Assembly (NCBI RefSeq): GCF_040954645.1
Contig: NC_092809.1
Coordinates: 136,575,914-136,639,913, forward strand
Direction: 5' to 3'
Source of the DNA: Diabrotica undecimpunctata
Lineage: Eukaryota; Arthropoda; Insecta; Coleoptera; Chrysomelidae
Length of the DNA stretch: 64,000 nt
Shown here: positions 43,249 to 54,145 of the stretch, piece by piece
Layout: the number at the start of each line of letters is the position of its first letter
Position numbering within the stretch: the first letter of the stretch is position 1
Position numbers and translations under genes: made by a program
The notes under the pieces: generated by a model
What the model was told of the DNA's origin: nothing
Database searches by the model: none
The model's input: the letters and a program-made list of their open reading frames with translations, nothing else

Positions 43249-43957
43249 CAGTATACTCTCTCTATAACGAACACGGTTATTACGAGGTTTCGCTTATAAC
43301 GAGATACATTAGATGTCCCGTGAAATTTCTATTGAACTATAACCGTCTATAGCGAGGCAAATTTGGTTATAACGAGAGAAAATAAGATCCAAAAACGTGT
43401 TTTTTACGTTTTTAGTCCGGTCGTGGCTATAAATAAATACCTTTTCAAACAGCCCCTCAATAAACTTAACTGCAGCCCGCAATAAACTTCTTTACAATTA
43501 ATAAATACAACTGTTTCACATCTTTAGAAAATATATGATAGAATGATACTGGACCATTTAAAGCAGTTAAAAATAACAGAGTTCTTAAAATTGCAGAAGC
43601 AATAGTTTATGTTATCCTTGAAAATACGATTTATACATTATGTAGTTGGAAAAAAATATAAGTACAGCTTTTTTGTTTTAACATATATCATTGATAATAA
43701 AAGTAAACAACTCTTTTATGTTTTAATATATTTCATTGACAATAAAAGTAAATAACTTTTTTTCAAAAACGCCATTCAAACAATATTTATTAGCATCTTA
43801 TATTGCTCCGAATGGCTTCACTATAGGAAGTTAATGGTTTAGAAAACTACAGATTCATATGTATGCACAGTATTATGATTGTCTGATATAACGAGATCGG
43901 CTTATAACGAGGTAATTAGTCTGTCATTTCAGTTCTCGTTATAGAGGGAGTCTACTG
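43249..43957. mobile_element. Non-autonomous Tigger (pogo-group) element, 709 bp
   Basis: The left end is CAGTATACTCTCTCTATAAC; the complement of the right end is CAGTAGACTCCCTCTATAAC. Both are followed by repeated TATAACGAG motifs (for example 43282-43293, 43900-43920). CAGT..ACTCCCTCTATAACGA is the Tigger-type terminus. TA dinucleotides at 43247-43248 and 43958-43959 fit a TA target duplication. No ORF is present. Confidence 0.85.
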
Positions 43958-43969
43958 TATTTATATTTT

Positions 43970-44110
43970 TTCCCACTTTCAGGATTTTGATATATCTCAT
44001 AACCTGGTCCTCTCAGTGCTCTATAGGCCTTCCCCTTGGTCTTGGATCCTCTGTATGTGTCCCAGCCATCTCAGACTCTGCGCCATGCCATTGGCAATAT
44101 CTTACATCAA
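43970..44110 (-). pseudogene. LINE C-terminal fragment
   Basis: The minus strand reads IANGMAQSLRWLGHIQRIQD, with RPRGRPIEH in a neighbouring frame. LRWLGHxxRM then RGRP is the usual C-terminal LINE pattern. It starts right next to the Tigger MITE. Confidence 0.45.
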
Positions 44111-45110
44111 ATATGTTAACTGCCAAACAAGTAATTCAGTTCTACCAATCCATTTTCTAAATTGAAATTAATAATGGGCACACTAATTTTTGATCCATAG
44201 TGCTTTAATACAGATAAACTTTTATCAATAAACATACACTTTTACCTTATTTTCTGATTTAATAATAATATTTTGTGTCAAAAGTAAAATTATTCTTGTA
44301 AATTGAAGTACTAATTATTATAAATATTTATACACTTCTTTTATCTCTTAAAAATGGTATATATATAATGAGTAAATGTAATCATTAGGACTAAGTTGTA
44401 TTAGATTTACCCAGCTAATTAGGTCATGTTTATTAATATGTAATAGTAAAAATGTTTTCAGATGCATATATCAATCATACATTTATTTTTTTCCCTTCTC
44501 TTATCACTTTTACGGATAAGATTTGTGAATATGTATAAGTACATTATTGTGTACAGTTTTTTTGCACTTTATGTGTATTGTTATTGCAACTTAAGTCATT
44601 TTCTGGTTCATCTATTAAGTCAGTTTATACTACTGTGTTCTATTCTATGTTGTTTCTTGTAGAGTGCATGTATGGATTATATTGTCATATACTTCTTGTA
44701 GTGTTTCTTGATCTTTATTATTAAATCATTTTGTTGCATGTACTTAGTGACACACAGATTTTTTTTTATCTTGTAGTCTTGTTTTATTGCTTGTGTTCTC
44801 ATAGATAAATGCCAAGACATATTTCTGGTATGTGTGAGCTTGTTTTATTTTTTTTTTTATTTTTCGGATTGGAAGCTAATCTGGCCCAAGAATTTTCCTC
44901 CTTTTACAATTGTTTATATCTAAAATAACATTGCGTGTCCAGCAGGTAATGTATAAACTGCAACATACCTTGGGAATATGTTCACTCAGCTTGGGAATAT
45001 CTCGACATTGAGTCATTGTCAGAAACACATTACCAAACATTTAAGTAAATCTTTGTTTTAGTTGATGCAGTTTTATTTTATAAAACTTTATTTTGTGTTA
45101 TTTTGTAAAT
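44111..45110. other. AT-rich spacer, nothing identified
   Basis: No coding motif or clear repeat. Frame 44462-44662 is hydrophobic by AT bias only. Confidence 0.3.
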
Positions 45111-45264
45111 AAACGGATAATGAAGACTTCTAGACAGAATAATAAAGGAAACATAACACACATGCAGCAAGAAATTAATAATTGGCCACAATAAGAAAAG
45201 AGAGTGAAATGAACACATTAACAAAATTGAAGTTGGAAGCAGAAGAATTGCTCGAGATAAATCT
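45111..45264 (+). pseudogene. LINE C-terminal fragment, left of an insertion
   Basis: Reads EHINKIEVGSRRIARDKSQ near 45210-45265, ending at TGCTCGAGATAAATCT. The reading continues after the 3.2-kb block at 48431 (ARDKSSIGHRW). The combined RIARDKSSIGHR resembles a LINE C-terminal segment. Confidence 0.4.
45249..45264. repeat. 16-bp direct repeat, left (TGCTCGAGATAAATCT)
   Basis: Identical to 48431-48446. Most simply a target-site duplication around the block 45265-48430. Confidence 0.65.
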
Positions 45265-45689
45265 CAGGAGTGTTTCTTTTTGTTTTCATAAACTGTTTTA
45301 AACATGCTTTAAACTTTTTAAAACTTACATTAAACAAGCGTTTTTTTCATTTTCTTTATTAACATATTAAATAAACATAAGAAAAAATCTTAAATATATT
45401 ATACAAACTTTTTAACATACATATGATTTATTTATTAATAATAGGAACACAACAAAAATTAAAAACTTTTGGTATAAGTACAAGATTTAATAAATTTATT
45501 TATTTATTTATTAATATACAGGATTTACAGAAAATATATATATGATAACATGCAGTATAAAATCAATATCTGTAATTGCTTATAAAGTGGGTGAAATTAA
45601 AATCCTAATTATAAATAAAACAAAATATTAATGATATATGAAACAAGATGAATTAAAATAAACAAAAATGTACCTATAACTTGTCAATC

Positions 45690-47150
45690 TCTTTTTATCT
45701 GATTTTTCAATGAAGCTAAGGAGACACCAAATATTTCTAAATTGTTCCTATTCATAATTTTCAGTGTTCGCTCAATGGGTGAGTGCATACCATAATTTGT
45801 ATGGTGAAATGGTATATTAAACAGATCAACATATCTAAGACTTCTAGAGGGAACATAAAAACTAATAGTTTCGTGAAGTTCAGGACAACAAATTTAACCA
45901 TTTATTAATTTAAACACAAATACTAAATCAGAGTGTTCTGGTTGGGTTTTTAATAAATTCATGTTCGGCGTTTTTAAAATATCTGTATAATCATAATTTA
46001 TAATGCATATATTTAATTTAAATGCACAATGTCTTAACAATTTGTTCTGCAATCTCTCCAATGTAGTAGAATGAACTTAGTATTGTGGAGACCATACAAT
46101 AGATGCATATTCCGCTTTAGATATGACCAAAGCATAATAAACTGTTCTTAAAGCCCAAACAGATAGTCCCAGGCAGTTGCGAATGATAAAGCCTAACTGA
46201 ATGAGTTAACTGTTACTCATTTATATGTTGTACAAAATGCAACTGTTCATCAAATGTGACTACTAAGTCTTTTATTGTTTTGACATAAGACAATTTATTA
46301 CCATTAATTGTATAAGAAGTATCATATTTTTTAAAACCTCTATATAAACTTATATAGCATGGTTTATAAATAATTTTAAATAATCTGCAAACATCAGGAA
46401 ATCGCAGTTTCTAAAACATTCTGATGTTTCGTTCACAAAGATATTAAATCACAAGGGTGAACAGTGAGCTCCTTGGGGTACTCCTGATGTCACATGAATT
46501 ATATTTGAATTAAAACAACCTATTCCCACTTGTTGTGTGCGGTCTCTTAAAAAGCTGCTAAAGCCAAAGGCATTTAATTTTTCTAATAGGATGTTATGAT
46601 CTACTCTGTCAAATGTCATGGAGAAGTCAGTATAAATAGTATCCATTTGAATGTTATTTTCCAAGGCGTTTAATATTTTTTGTTCAAAGAGTACTAAATT
46701 TATTACCGTTGCTATATTCTGAAAAAATCCATGTTGATTGTGTATTAGGCGCTCTTTACAATAAAATTTTAATTGATCGTGCATAAAAGTTTTGGTATAG
46801 AGGATTGTTTACACACGCTTCGATAATTTGTTATGTCTTGTTTATTAAGTACCTGATTTAAAAATTGGGCAGATATAAGAATACTTCCATAAAGTTGGGA
46901 AAACCGATGTCTTTAATGATGACTCAAAAAGAAGATGTAAAGAATTAGTTAGTGAATAAATGACAAATTTTTAGAAAATAATCAGGAAGACCATCTGGAC
47001 TACTGCTTAACTTATTGGGTAAGGATAAAATGTTGTTAAAAATATCTTTGACTGATATTGAAAAATTAGGTATAAAAAGATTGCTGTTTTCCTTTACTTC
47101 CAAGTTATTAATATTTGATTGTGGCGAATAAACTGTTGAAAAAAATTGAC
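45690..47150 (-). pseudogene. Jockey-like LINE reverse transcriptase, decayed
   Basis: Minus strand, right to left: FSQFFSTVYSPQ and SLPNKLSSSPDGLPDYFLK (RT entry), KERLIHNQHGFFQNIATVIN, DTIYTDFSMTFDRVDHNILL (motif A), HVTSGVPQGAHCSPL (motif B), FLMFADYLKLF (motif C, FADD altered to FADY), then ALVISKAEYASIVWSPQY, LERLQNKLLRHCAF and a C-terminal SPIERTLKIMNRNN. The order YAxxVWxPxY then LExxQxxFLR marks Jockey/CR1-type elements. The 3' side runs to the left edge of the block at 45265. Confidence 0.8.
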
Positions 47151-47219
47151 TGAAACAGTTTTCAATTTCTCAAAGTCTGTTTCAGTCTCATAGTAATCTT
47201 GTAATCTAAGTCATCAATC

Positions 47220-47990
47220 TAATATCTGATCAGTCACCTCATCAGTGATGGAATTAAGTTTTTTAAAAATTAAAACCAACTTAGCACCTTTGATAATGCC
47301 TAGTCGACTACGTAATTTGGAATGCACTAAACCATATGATGAGAATAGTCTTTCTATGTTGGCCGACGATGCAATGGCTGTGTGAAGTTGTTGAGCAAGT
47401 TCAAGTTGCTGTATTTATATTTTTCATAGAATGCCACCATGCCAATGTTTTCCCCGACTGGGAGTTAAATTCTGTGACACTCTGAGATATTTCTGGATGT
47501 CTTCTTAAAAACAAGTGAAAACATTTGTCACTGGGACGGTTCTCCCTTTCTGTAGAATTCATTATTTTCTGAACTGTATCCAAAAGCTGAACTTTTGAAA
47601 CAGGAAAGATAAATGTAAAATCCATTTTAATAAGACTGATTCCTCTTCATTGATTAAAATTGTAGAAGGGTCTATAGAACAAACTAAGGGTGATTTTCCA
47701 TCCCTCTTATGCCTCAAAGTACTACGAGGAACTCCATGATTTTTTGCTGCAGTAGCTGCTGGGATTCCCTTTTTCAGGTCCTCTAGAGCTTTGGCCAATT
47801 GCTCTTTCGAATAATTATTTTTAGGTGCCATTTCTGGAATGAACAAAATACTTATAATACCAAATATTAGTGTAACCTGTAATTGCCACTTTAGAACCAG
47901 TGATCGCCACCACTGATTTTTTTTATCTTTAACATCAAAATATGACCAAATGGAATTTTTCTTCCTTCCCGTAGACGACATTTAAAAAAA
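47220..47990 (-). pseudogene. hAT remnant (BED start and dimerisation end) surrounding a psq/CENP-B-type HTH
   Basis: The start at 47981 reads MSSTGRKKNSIWSYFDV, a BED-finger opening, but the Cys pair is not found. From 47831 a different module begins: MAPKNNYSKEQLAKALEDLK, GIPAATAAKNHGVPRSTLRH, then NEEESVLLKWILHLS and, after a frameshift, VSKVQLLDTVQKIMNS and FLRRHPEISQSVTE. This is a psq HTH followed by a CENP-B-type HTH as at the N-terminus of Tigger/jerky-like transposases; a splice-acceptor-like TTCATTCCAG precedes its ATG. Then KTLAWWHSMKN and (47390-47220) AQQLHTAIASSANIERLFSS with HSKLRSRLGI form a hAT C-terminal dimerisation domain. The catalytic middle of both is missing. Confidence 0.65.
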
Positions 47991-48430
47991 AATACCAAAC
48001 ATCAGAAAACCTCAGAATACACCAAAAAAAATATTACAGTAGACGTTATTGCAATAGCCAACTAACAATGCGAATTGATAAATAGTAAATAGTCTGGGGT
48101 TCTCCAGGCCAATAGCTCCTCGTTGCAACTGGTTTTCTTATTTCGGGTATTCACCGGCACAGCCTCACGGCGCGGCAGCGGAGCGACAGTTGATCGCTTA
48201 CAGTTTAGTACAGACTACAGAGTGGATCTTTAAATAAGGTATCTATTATTTAGTAGAATAATGGATCAAACATTTTCAATTACCTAATATTATGTTTAAG
48301 AAAATATTATGATTTAGACAAAGTTTTATTTGTTTAAAACATTTAAAATTTAAAACAAAAAATATTGTTTTGTATAAAATTAAAAAATAAATGTTTTCTT
48401 TTCAACCCTGATGGAAATATGATACGAAGT
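47990..48430. other. GC-richer leader and AT-rich right end of the insertion block
   Basis: 48110-48230 is GC-rich (ACGGCGCGGCAGCGGAGCGA), like the leader of the hAT-type gene. CAGGGTTGAAAAGAAAAC (complement of 48391-48411) looks like a hAT terminus, but its partner at the other side is not convincing. Confidence 0.3.
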
Positions 48431-48530
48431 GCTCGAGATAAATCTTCAATAGGGCATCGGTGGTGAATGAACATAAAATCAAGAAGTTGGAAGAGGAAAA
48501 CAATAAAAATGTTCTACTGATGTTCACACT
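48431..48530 (+). pseudogene. LINE C-terminal fragment, right of the insertion
   Basis: After the repeated TGCTCGAGATAAATCT the reading ARDKSSIGHRW then MNIKSRSWKRKT appears to continue the fragment at 45111-45264. Confidence 0.35.
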
Positions 48531-49703
48531 GATGTTAGTTTGAACATGGTCAAATTTTGATCAGTCCTTTAAACTTTTGTATTTTCCTATTCCTTACAAT
48601 TAAGCTTCATTTTTGAATCTAAAGATAATCATTCTTAAGGCTTCTTTATACATGTTTATATTTATAATCAGATCAAAACAACATGATTGGGTGTAATTCA
48701 TCTATGATTTTTGTTTTTCTCTGTTTTTCGTTTTTGTACTAAATTGATTACATTTGATCCACTCCATGATATTACTTCTTTTTTATTGCAATATTCTCTA
48801 CGATTTCTTTGTTTTTGTAAATGAATGCTAATGTTGAGGATATATCTATTATTGTATCGCAGTCGCCATAAAGCATAAGTTATTTGGCTTTGTAAGTATA
48901 TACTTTTGTTTTATGTAAAACCACCATATTTCCATTATAGCTAAATTTTAATTGTTCAAACAATTTAGAATAATGAACTTTTACTTGCAATTGAACACAC
49001 TTTTTAGTTTAATTGGAAAGATACAAAAAATAACAACGCATAAAAATTTTGAAGTTTGCTGTTTGAAAAAATGTTTGTAATATCTCATTTTTTAAATGTT
49101 TTTATATTTATGCATATAAAGAAAACCTGTTTCCGTGTGAAAGTTTGAGTGAAAATATATACCTTGGGTTTACCCAAAATAAGTAAACATTATTTGTAGA
49201 AATCACTTTGTTATCTATATTGTATATTATTTGTACAACTGATAAGCCTTTATCGCATTAGCGTATAATAATAAAACTTTATATTTCTAAGGAAGCTATA
49301 CTAATTGGTAGATTTATGATTTATTTTTATCGCAAGATAAAGATATAATATGTTGTACTTCTCTACCTCAGGTGTATTAATGGATACTGTGATAAGAAAT
49401 TTGTGTTGGATATGTACATGAATTATTTATCTTGTTCTTTACATCCGATCTGATACGTGAAATTCATGACTGATAAAGATAAATACTCTGGAAGATATTG
49501 CAATGCTTGCTAATAATTTTTTCTTTGATATATTGGTAGTAGATTGGCCAACCAATTGGTGTCTCCTTGTTCTTTTCAGTAAGTCACTGTTTCTTACTCT
49601 ATTTCGCTACTCATATATGTTCATCGTGTCCTTATTTAAACGAGAGAGAAAGGTTTCACTGCTACACAGTCCTCTCATCTTATCCTCGATTTTCTTTCTA
49701 TCA
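48531..49703. other. AT-rich spacer, nothing identified
   Basis: No coding motif. 49560-49700 is pyrimidine-rich and continues after the LINE insertion at 50454. Confidence 0.3.
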
Positions 49704-49711
49704 ATGTCTCT

Positions 49712-49839
49712 TCGCTGCACCTACCTTGGCTCGCTAGTGAATACTACCAATAAAACAAGCGAAAAAATTAAAAGACGAATAAACCTTCATACTATGGACT
49801 CCAAATACAATTCCACTCAAGAAATATCCAAGAAAAACT

Positions 49840-49904
<65 letters not shown>

Positions 49905-50445
49905 GGGATTCTACAGTATTCACTGCCTTCCCTCGCTCAACCGTTTCCATCTCTCCCATCTCTCAAAAACTAAAATTATTATATACAAAACACTGCTGAG
50001 CCCGGTCTTCACATACGAGGCGGAAACATGGACTCTATCGCAGAAAGATGAAAGACTTCTGGTAATATTCGAGCGTAAGATACTCCGCAAAATATTTGGA
50101 GCTATAAACGATCGAGGGCAGTGACTCAAAAGATTTAATTTCAAATTATACCAAATCTTTAATGAAACAGATGTCGTAACGTTGATTAAAACACAGTGAC
50201 ATGGGCCGGACACATAATACCAATTCCTGACAACATGATTGCTAAAAAGTCAACGACAGGAACACCTATAGAAAGAAGAAGCACAGGCTGACCGCGAATT
50301 AGGTGGTTAGATGGAGTTGAGACCGACTTAGGGATACTAGAGATCAGAAGATGCCAACACCTTGCCAGAAACCGAACAGAACGACGACTAATCTTATATC
50401 AGGCCAGGATCTACAGAGGATTGTCAAAAGATGATGATGGTGATG
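49712..50445 (+). pseudogene. RTE-like LINE (family A) 3' part with nested SINE-like insertion
   Basis: Reads CTYLGSLVNTTNKTSEKIKR, then after the nested insert (other frames) TLSQKDERLLVIFERKILRK-type sequence, HSDMGRTHN and TAN-VVRWS, the same order as the LINE at 9033-10137 (YLGSLLTATNKTSEEIKRR; LDIFERKILRKIFG). The 3' end is GATGATGATGGTGATG. ATGTCTCT at 49704-49711 and 50446-50453 is a likely 8-bp target duplication. Confidence 0.8.
49848..49964 (-). mobile_element. SINE/LINE 3'-end insertion with (TA)n tail, nested in LINE-A
   Basis: On the minus strand GGAAGGCAGTGAATACTGTA, then GAATCCCTAAA and a pure (TA)n of about 50 bp. Flanked by AAAAACTAAAATTAT at 49833-49847 and 49965-49979 (15 bp exact). 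Removing it restores the LINE sequence ACTAAAATTATTATATAC also seen at 9656-9673. Confidence 0.85.
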
Positions 50446-50559
50446 ATGTCTCTCCACTTAAACTTCGCTCTACAGTTCTCTCCCAATGCTTCATTGTCTG
50501 TGACATTAACTTTATCCCTCTATCTGAAACGGGTACCGGTTGAACAACATTAGATATTC

Positions 50560-51320
50560 AGATTGTATCTTCGTTGTCCATTGTACTTGCGGACATCTTA
50601 GAAGACCTACAAGTCCTTATAATCAAAATCGCGTACCACGATCTACAATATAGAGAACAACATAATCGTAAAGAAGACAAAGCTCATGATAATTAACAAG
50701 CCAAAGATAACAGAAGATCAAATCTACGTCAACCAATCCGCAGTAGAAAAAGTGAAGGAACTATCTCGGCACCTTAATAAATTAAGAATAGATCAACAAC
50801 CAAGAGATAAGAGTGCACATCGGAAAAGATAGATCCACTTTCAACCGGATGAGGGTCTTCTTCAAAGCCACAATCTCTCTCTTGGTATAAAAGTAAGAAT
50901 GCTGTGAGGCTGCGTCTTCTCTATTCGGTTTTATGGTGTTGAATCGTGGACCTTGAACGAAGATATGTGCAGGAGATTAGAATTGTGGGGTGTGGCTGTA
51001 TCGGAGTATAATTAAGATGCCGTGCACTGACCGAACTACAAATGAAAAGGTCCTTAAAAGAATGAAGAAAAACCAAGAGGTACTGAACACCATCAAATCT
51101 CGAAAGCTACGGTACTTGGGACATATTATGCGAAATGAATCCAGATATGCTCTCCTATAAGCCATCATCTCAGTAAGAAGAACATCCTGGTTAAAGAGCT
51201 GCAGAACCTGGTTAAACACATATGTGCCGCTTTTCCGCGCTGCTGTAGACAAGATAAAAATTGCCATGATGTTAGCCAACCGTCGTCACGGATAGACATA
51301 TCAAGAAGAAGAAGAATTCA
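50560..51320 (+). pseudogene. LINE (family C) C-terminal half with 3' end
   Basis: Shifting frames give NCGVWLYRSIIKMPCTDRTT, NEKVLKRMKKNQEVLNTIKS, RKLRYLGHIMRNESRYALL, SWLKSCRTWLNTYVPLFRAA and VDKIKIAMMLANRRHG, ending in AAGAAGAAGAAG at 51304-51315. The order matches 54146-55640. Confidence 0.7.
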
Positions 51321-51894
51321 TTTCAGCTTATGGAAGAAACTTCCGTTTTTCTTCTTTGCTCTCGTAACCATATATAAGTATATTATATTCTTCCTTAAAA
51401 CTTTTTTGTTCTTTTTATTTGTTAATTTTTTTTTGTTAGATAAAATCTATCGGATATTTCGTGGAAAAAATTTTGCTAAACAGACATGCATAAAAATAGT
51501 TCAATTAATATCAAATTACGTGTTACTGTGTACCTCAAATAACTCACATTTTCAATGTTATGGATGTATGTATATATTTAAAATTATATTTGTAATTAAT
51601 GGAGGAAATACGAGAATTATATATTTTTATTTGAGTACATAGTCAGCGAAATTATTAAATAACCATTACATCATTATAATTCACATTGTGAACGTTTGTG
51701 GATCAATATTAGATATATAAACGTGTACGAGGTTTGATGAATAATCAGTTGAAATTTTTAAACGTTTAAGATTTATGGCTTCTACCTTTTCTTGGTCTAC
51801 GCCTAGATCTGAAGCTAGTAAGAGTACTGAAGATAATGGAAGAATCAGTCAGAAACAAATTCGCGCAACTTGAAAATCACCCAAACATCTTTCC
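51321..51894. other. AT-rich spacer, nothing identified
   Basis: Frame 51406-51642 is of AT-biased composition without recognisable motif. Confidence 0.3.
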
Positions 51895-53530
51895 TCCTAC
51901 ACCAAATCGTTCTATATAGTCCATATATTGTTCACTAAAAAGTTGCACCATTTTGAGCTTCGGGTTTTGGGAGGTTTGAGAGGGAGAAGTCGACCAATTA
52001 GTAGTTTTTTTACGTTTGTCGTCAATATTTCTAAAACTATGCGGTGAACAATGTTTTATACAAAAATGTTCTACATTAAATTTGAAACAAAAAAGGTCCT
52101 ATGCATAATCCTTCTAAAGCAATGCTACATAAGATTACGAGAAATTAATAAGAAATTAGTTTTGAAAATTGTAAAAGTAAACTCGAAATAAAAATGTTAA
52201 AATTTACAAACCTTAAAAAAAGTACGAAGTATTAAAATATTAAAACACCTGAACTTTCTTCCTTATTAACAAGGGTTCTAGGAGACATCGGATGGTGTGC
52301 ACTGTAAGGAGTGATGAGAGACTTTAAGAAATATTTTAATATGAAGTATGTGTAAAATTATACTGTCTACGAAAGTGCAAGCCAACGACGCTCTTCGTAG
52401 AAAACTTCTAGTCTTCAACGACCCCAAAAGTGACACCAGTACAGTAGTTGACGTCGCAAAGCATTTCCTTCTTGCGATGTTTGATGCTAGGAACCGAAAG
52501 ATCTAGATTGTTTTCGCTATCAGTGTTACTTGAAGGCTGTTGCAAAGCAGCCTATACATTCTTTGCTCAAGTTAGCAGCACTACTCCCAATGCAGGAGCT
52601 TCCAGACAGAATTCGTTCAGAACTTACCACCAGGTACAGCAGTGGCTGAATAAGAGGAAGAATCCGCTCGAATGGAGTTGGAAGAAGATTAACGGACACC
52701 TGACACCAATTAGAACAGTACTTGCTGCAGCCCCTGAGGAATTACTTTCCCCCATAGTATGTACTTGCAAAAACGAATGCATCTGTAACTGTGAGTGTAG
52801 AAAGAGTGGTCTAAATTGCTCAAGCATATGCAGCAATTGCTCAGGCCCAGGATGTGATAATAGGGACATATCCATCATAGACGAAATGTAGAAGATGAGG
52901 ATGTTGTATTTGATGAGGACTGAAACTGATAAATACGTTTACTTAAACTAATGAATAAGTTTACTTTCATTAAACTCATTGCATTATAATCATCATTAAG
53001 TACTACGCAAAAAATATTTTGAATATTTTAAATTATCTTGTTGGAATTCACTGTTGAAAAGATATTCATACGACATTTTCCATAGAAAGTTCAGAGTAAG
53101 TTTCTCCATATCACAGGTTTAATATGGCCTAGGCCTGTGGAAGCCTCTTTACCCTTAAAAAGTAGCGCCCCTTGGGAAGGTGCTGAGGTTGACGTTCCTT
53201 CATGGGCTTATTACCAACATACCAACGGCCACTGAAATAGCAAATTACATTTACACAACATAATCCTGTTAAAAAATTTTACAGAACCTTTGATTTTAGA
53301 ACAATTATGCATATGACCTTTATTGTTTTCATTTGACGTAGAACATTTTTGCATGTACCCTTCTTCACGCTAAACCGTATAGTTTTCGAAATATTTGAGA
53401 AAAACGTAAAAAACTACTAACTTACTGACTCCCCCTCCCTCTTCACACACACAACCCGACGCTTGAAATAGTGTGGAACCATTTACTGAACTATATGTGG
53501 ACCATACAGAACAATTTGGTGTTGGAGAAT
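51895..53530 (+). mobile_element. Long-TIR DNA element (about 225-bp TIRs) with a cysteine-rich gene
   Basis: 51901-52118 and the complement of 53301-53520 align throughout: ACCAAATCGTTCTATATAGT versus ACCAAATTGTTCTGTATGGT at the ends, TAGTAGTTTTTTTACGTTTG versus TAGTAGTTTTTTACGTTTTT, AAAAATGTTCTACATTAAAT versus AAAAATGTTCTACGTCAAAT. The interior contains one plus-strand protein end (52370-52891). The interior is only about 1.2 kb, so this is an internally deleted copy of a larger element. Target duplication not resolved. Confidence 0.8.
52370..52891 (+). pseudogene. C-terminal part of an insect transposon protein with cysteine-rich tail
   Basis: Reads ALRRKLLVFNDPKSDTSTVV, DVAKHFLLAMFDARN, then (frame from 52448) SRQNSFRTYHQVQQWLNKRK, NPLEWSWKKINGHLTP, APEELLSPIVCTCKN and ECICNCECRKSGLNCSSICS with NCSGPGCDNRD. 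The layout R-YxQVQxW...PLEWxW...AP-xLL-xIxCxCK..C...CxCRKxGLxCSxxCxxC is one I know as the end of many anonymous insect proteins, possibly with an XPG-like or Academ-type nuclease upstream. That upstream part is absent here. Being inside matched long TIRs indicates it belongs to the transposon. Stops and frameshifts occur before 52550. Confidence 0.6.
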
Positions 53531-54145
53531 AACTTTTACTTTGAATGTCAGGGTTTGGGTCTATATACCATACTATAATAGGAAGACATCAGACAAGCCA
53601 TGCCCGAAAGGCATCTGCAGGATGACGACTGGTGAGGTAGAAACCGGTGGAAACTACGATTCGAGAAACGACCATGATATAATCGAAGTTTTATTCATTT
53701 ATTTTGGTAAACTGGTTGCCCTTTTTCTGTAATGAGCATCCTCTTTTTATTCGTTATCCGTTCTGGATGTTGGCGATCAACATGACTTCTTATTTTACTG
53801 GTACTTATTCAGAATAGTCTGGTTGTATACGTGTTGAACCATTTCTCGGGTTTTGAAGCCAACAAATTCGTATTGAGCATAACGAACGATATTTCATTCT
53901 TAAAAAATTTGCTCTGTTTTCCATATTACTGTTAGAATTATATGGATTTGGTTAGTTGCGTAGGCATCCTCATATTTGTAGAGGTTAGTCATGAATTTAT
54001 TATTTTTAGATGCTTTGTTAAGATTTAGGTTAAGGTTTAGGTGTGTCAAATTCGGCATTATTATCAGCGTGCAGCGTCCCTTGAGGTATTCCATGTATTA
54101 TCATCACGGTGCTACAGCCTTTAAACTCCCTGAACTTCTCAATCT
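53531..54145. other. Spacer, nothing identified
   Basis: Short frames only; no motif. Confidence 0.3.

Noticed and set aside
52624..52878. Minus-strand frame within the Cys-rich gene
   Set aside because: Complement of the Cys-rich tail; no motif of its own.
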